Assembly: GCF_022376445.1 (NCBI RefSeq)
Contig: NW_025955592.1
Coordinates: forward strand, 1 to 19,410
Source: Fomitopsis serialis
Lineage: Eukaryota; Basidiomycota; Agaricomycetes; Polyporales; Fomitopsidaceae
DNA: 19,410 nucleotides
Direction of reading: 5' to 3'
Shown one piece after another: positions 18,622 to 19,410 of this stretch. Both the position numbers and the translations under genes were made by a program. Numbering within the stretch: the stretch's first letter is position 1; every line of letters begins with the position of its first letter. The notes under the pieces were generated by a model. That model was not told the origin of the DNA. It was given only the letters and a program-made list of their open reading frames with translations, and searched no databases.

Positions 18622-18963
18622 GGGCGTGGGCTGGCCTTGTCGGATCGTACAGTCCAACGCTTGCGGGACAGGTTGAGTATGGGCGCTTGTTCGCATTCGA
18701 ACCAGTCGCGTTACGCAATTGTCAGCCGCCAGATCCCGTGATCGCGTCGCGTCGTCGTTCGAAAGCCTGGCGATTCGCACACGTATATGAATGCAGTCGG
18801 CAAGTAAACAAAACGTCTATGAGATTCGTACGACACTGGTAAGTCTATCCATGCATCCCAGTGCAAACATTCGTAATAGTGCGTGAGCATTCCTCTATGT
18901 AGATCATCAATAAATCGTCGCCCTTGATTGAGCCATAGCAATCACGGCGGTCTTCTCGTCTAA
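18622..18963. other. Intergenic spacer upstream of the intronless gene
   Basis: Holds the leader and promoter of the intronless protein gene and the 3' UTR of the MFS transporter gene, both on the minus strand. I see no coding content beyond frame extensions and no RNA gene. Confidence 0.55.
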
Positions 18964-19410
18964 TTAGTTCTTCACAGCATCAGAGGGTATCACATCCTTG
19001 ATGGCATAGCGTGAACGGTTTCGTATCGCAGGACCATACGCCTGCGAGAACATGAACACCAGCTGTAGAGACTCGCGAAACACTCACCCAGAATAACCAC
19101 GGCAAGGGCATACAAACCGCTGTCAATATCGCGAAGACAGTACCGGCCCAGTGGTCCCCGAGGTTCCTATACATGATCGGTATCACCAGCGGGAAGAAGC
19201 ACGCGCAGATCGAGCGGAGGACGACAGTCGCTGCGAGTGCACTTGCGGCGTAGATCTGGTACGTGTCCATAAGGTACTGCGTCGCGCCCTGCATGACCAG
19301 CGCGACACCAGTTCCAAACGCCCCCGCCGCGATAGGCAGCATCCAATGATACGAGGGTGTGCATGTCCTGCGACACAACGTTTCGTTGAGAATCTCGCAG
19401 CCCACAACGG
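18964..19410 (-). CDS. MFS transporter (drug/polyamine type), C-terminal part
   Basis: C-terminal end of a major facilitator superfamily protein of the fungal DHA1 type (polyamine or multidrug proton antiporters). The penultimate exon is about 19367-19088, with its acceptor (GTCGCAG) at 19368-19369. Intron 19087..19042 is 46 nt, and the last exon is 19041-18964, ending in AAC TAA. Visible residues: YHWMLPIAAGAFGTGVALVM, then QYLMDTYQIYAASALAATVV, then LRSICACFFPLVIPIMYRNL, then GDHWAGTVFAILTAVCMPLP and WLFW|AYGPAIRNRSRYAIKDVIPS. These cover transmembrane segments of the last third and match the family pattern of D-Y-I/T-Y-AASALA, LRS and YxNLG-xxWA. Positions 19368-19410 are probably intron. 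The remainder of the gene lies beyond the window. The substrate cannot be told from this part. Confidence 0.88.

Noticed and set aside
18690..18770. GGTTCGAATGC on the minus strand, like a tRNA B box
   Set aside because: No A box at the proper spacing and no cloverleaf can be formed; it lies in the leader of the intronless gene.
18622..18780. Upstream extension of the intronless protein to the Met at 18780
   Set aside because: The ATG at 18621 has the better initiation context and the extension lacks the composition of the remainder of the protein; not excluded.
1..19410. Biosynthetic cluster, transposon, viral insertion or CRISPR-like repeat array
   Set aside because: Genes are unrelated housekeeping or family genes with normal fungal introns; I found no terminal repeats, transposase, polyprotein or regularly spaced repeats.

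Overview
The window reads as nuclear DNA of a filamentous basidiomycete, most likely an Agaricomycete of Polyporales type. The evidence is densely packed genes cut by many short introns (about 45-76 nt, GT...AG), a 15-exon glucosidase I gene, and an 11-exon gene of the basidiomycete-typical DUF6533 membrane family. I found no bacterial operon, transposon, rRNA, convincing tRNA or CRISPR array.

Layout: (1) 1-468 minus, N-terminal half of a STRAP-type WD40 protein, cut by the window edge; (2) 469-2172, a 1.7-kb gap without a recognisable gene; (3) 2173-4897 plus, SulP/SUL-type sulfate permease with a C-terminal STAS domain; (4) 5255-6414 plus, mitochondrial TACO1/YebC-family factor; (5) 6787-8753 minus, NYN-domain protein with a putative C-terminal LOTUS/OST-HTH-like domain; (6) 9022-12242 plus, ER glucosidase I (GH63), sharing a 268-bp divergent promoter with gene 5; (7) 12574-14348 minus, DUF6533 seven-helix protein; (8) 15172-16548 minus, PLP-dependent L-serine/threonine dehydratase; (9) 17185-18621 minus, intronless low-complexity protein with repeated basophilic-kinase-like motifs; (10) 18964-19410 minus, C-terminus of an MFS transporter.

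Most genes are unrelated housekeeping or family genes. There is no sign of a metabolic cluster, although sulfate uptake and serine metabolism could meet in cysteine synthesis; that is only an association.

The most notable pattern is that three otherwise well-conserved genes (sulfate permease, glucosidase I, serine dehydratase) each carry one or two apparent single-base deletions. Each lies in or next to a short mononucleotide run, and conserved protein sequence continues in the next frame. Uncorrected deletion errors in the assembly explain this better than three independent pseudogenes. All exon coordinates below are hand-built from splice signals and family conservation, so boundaries may be off by a few bases where I say so.
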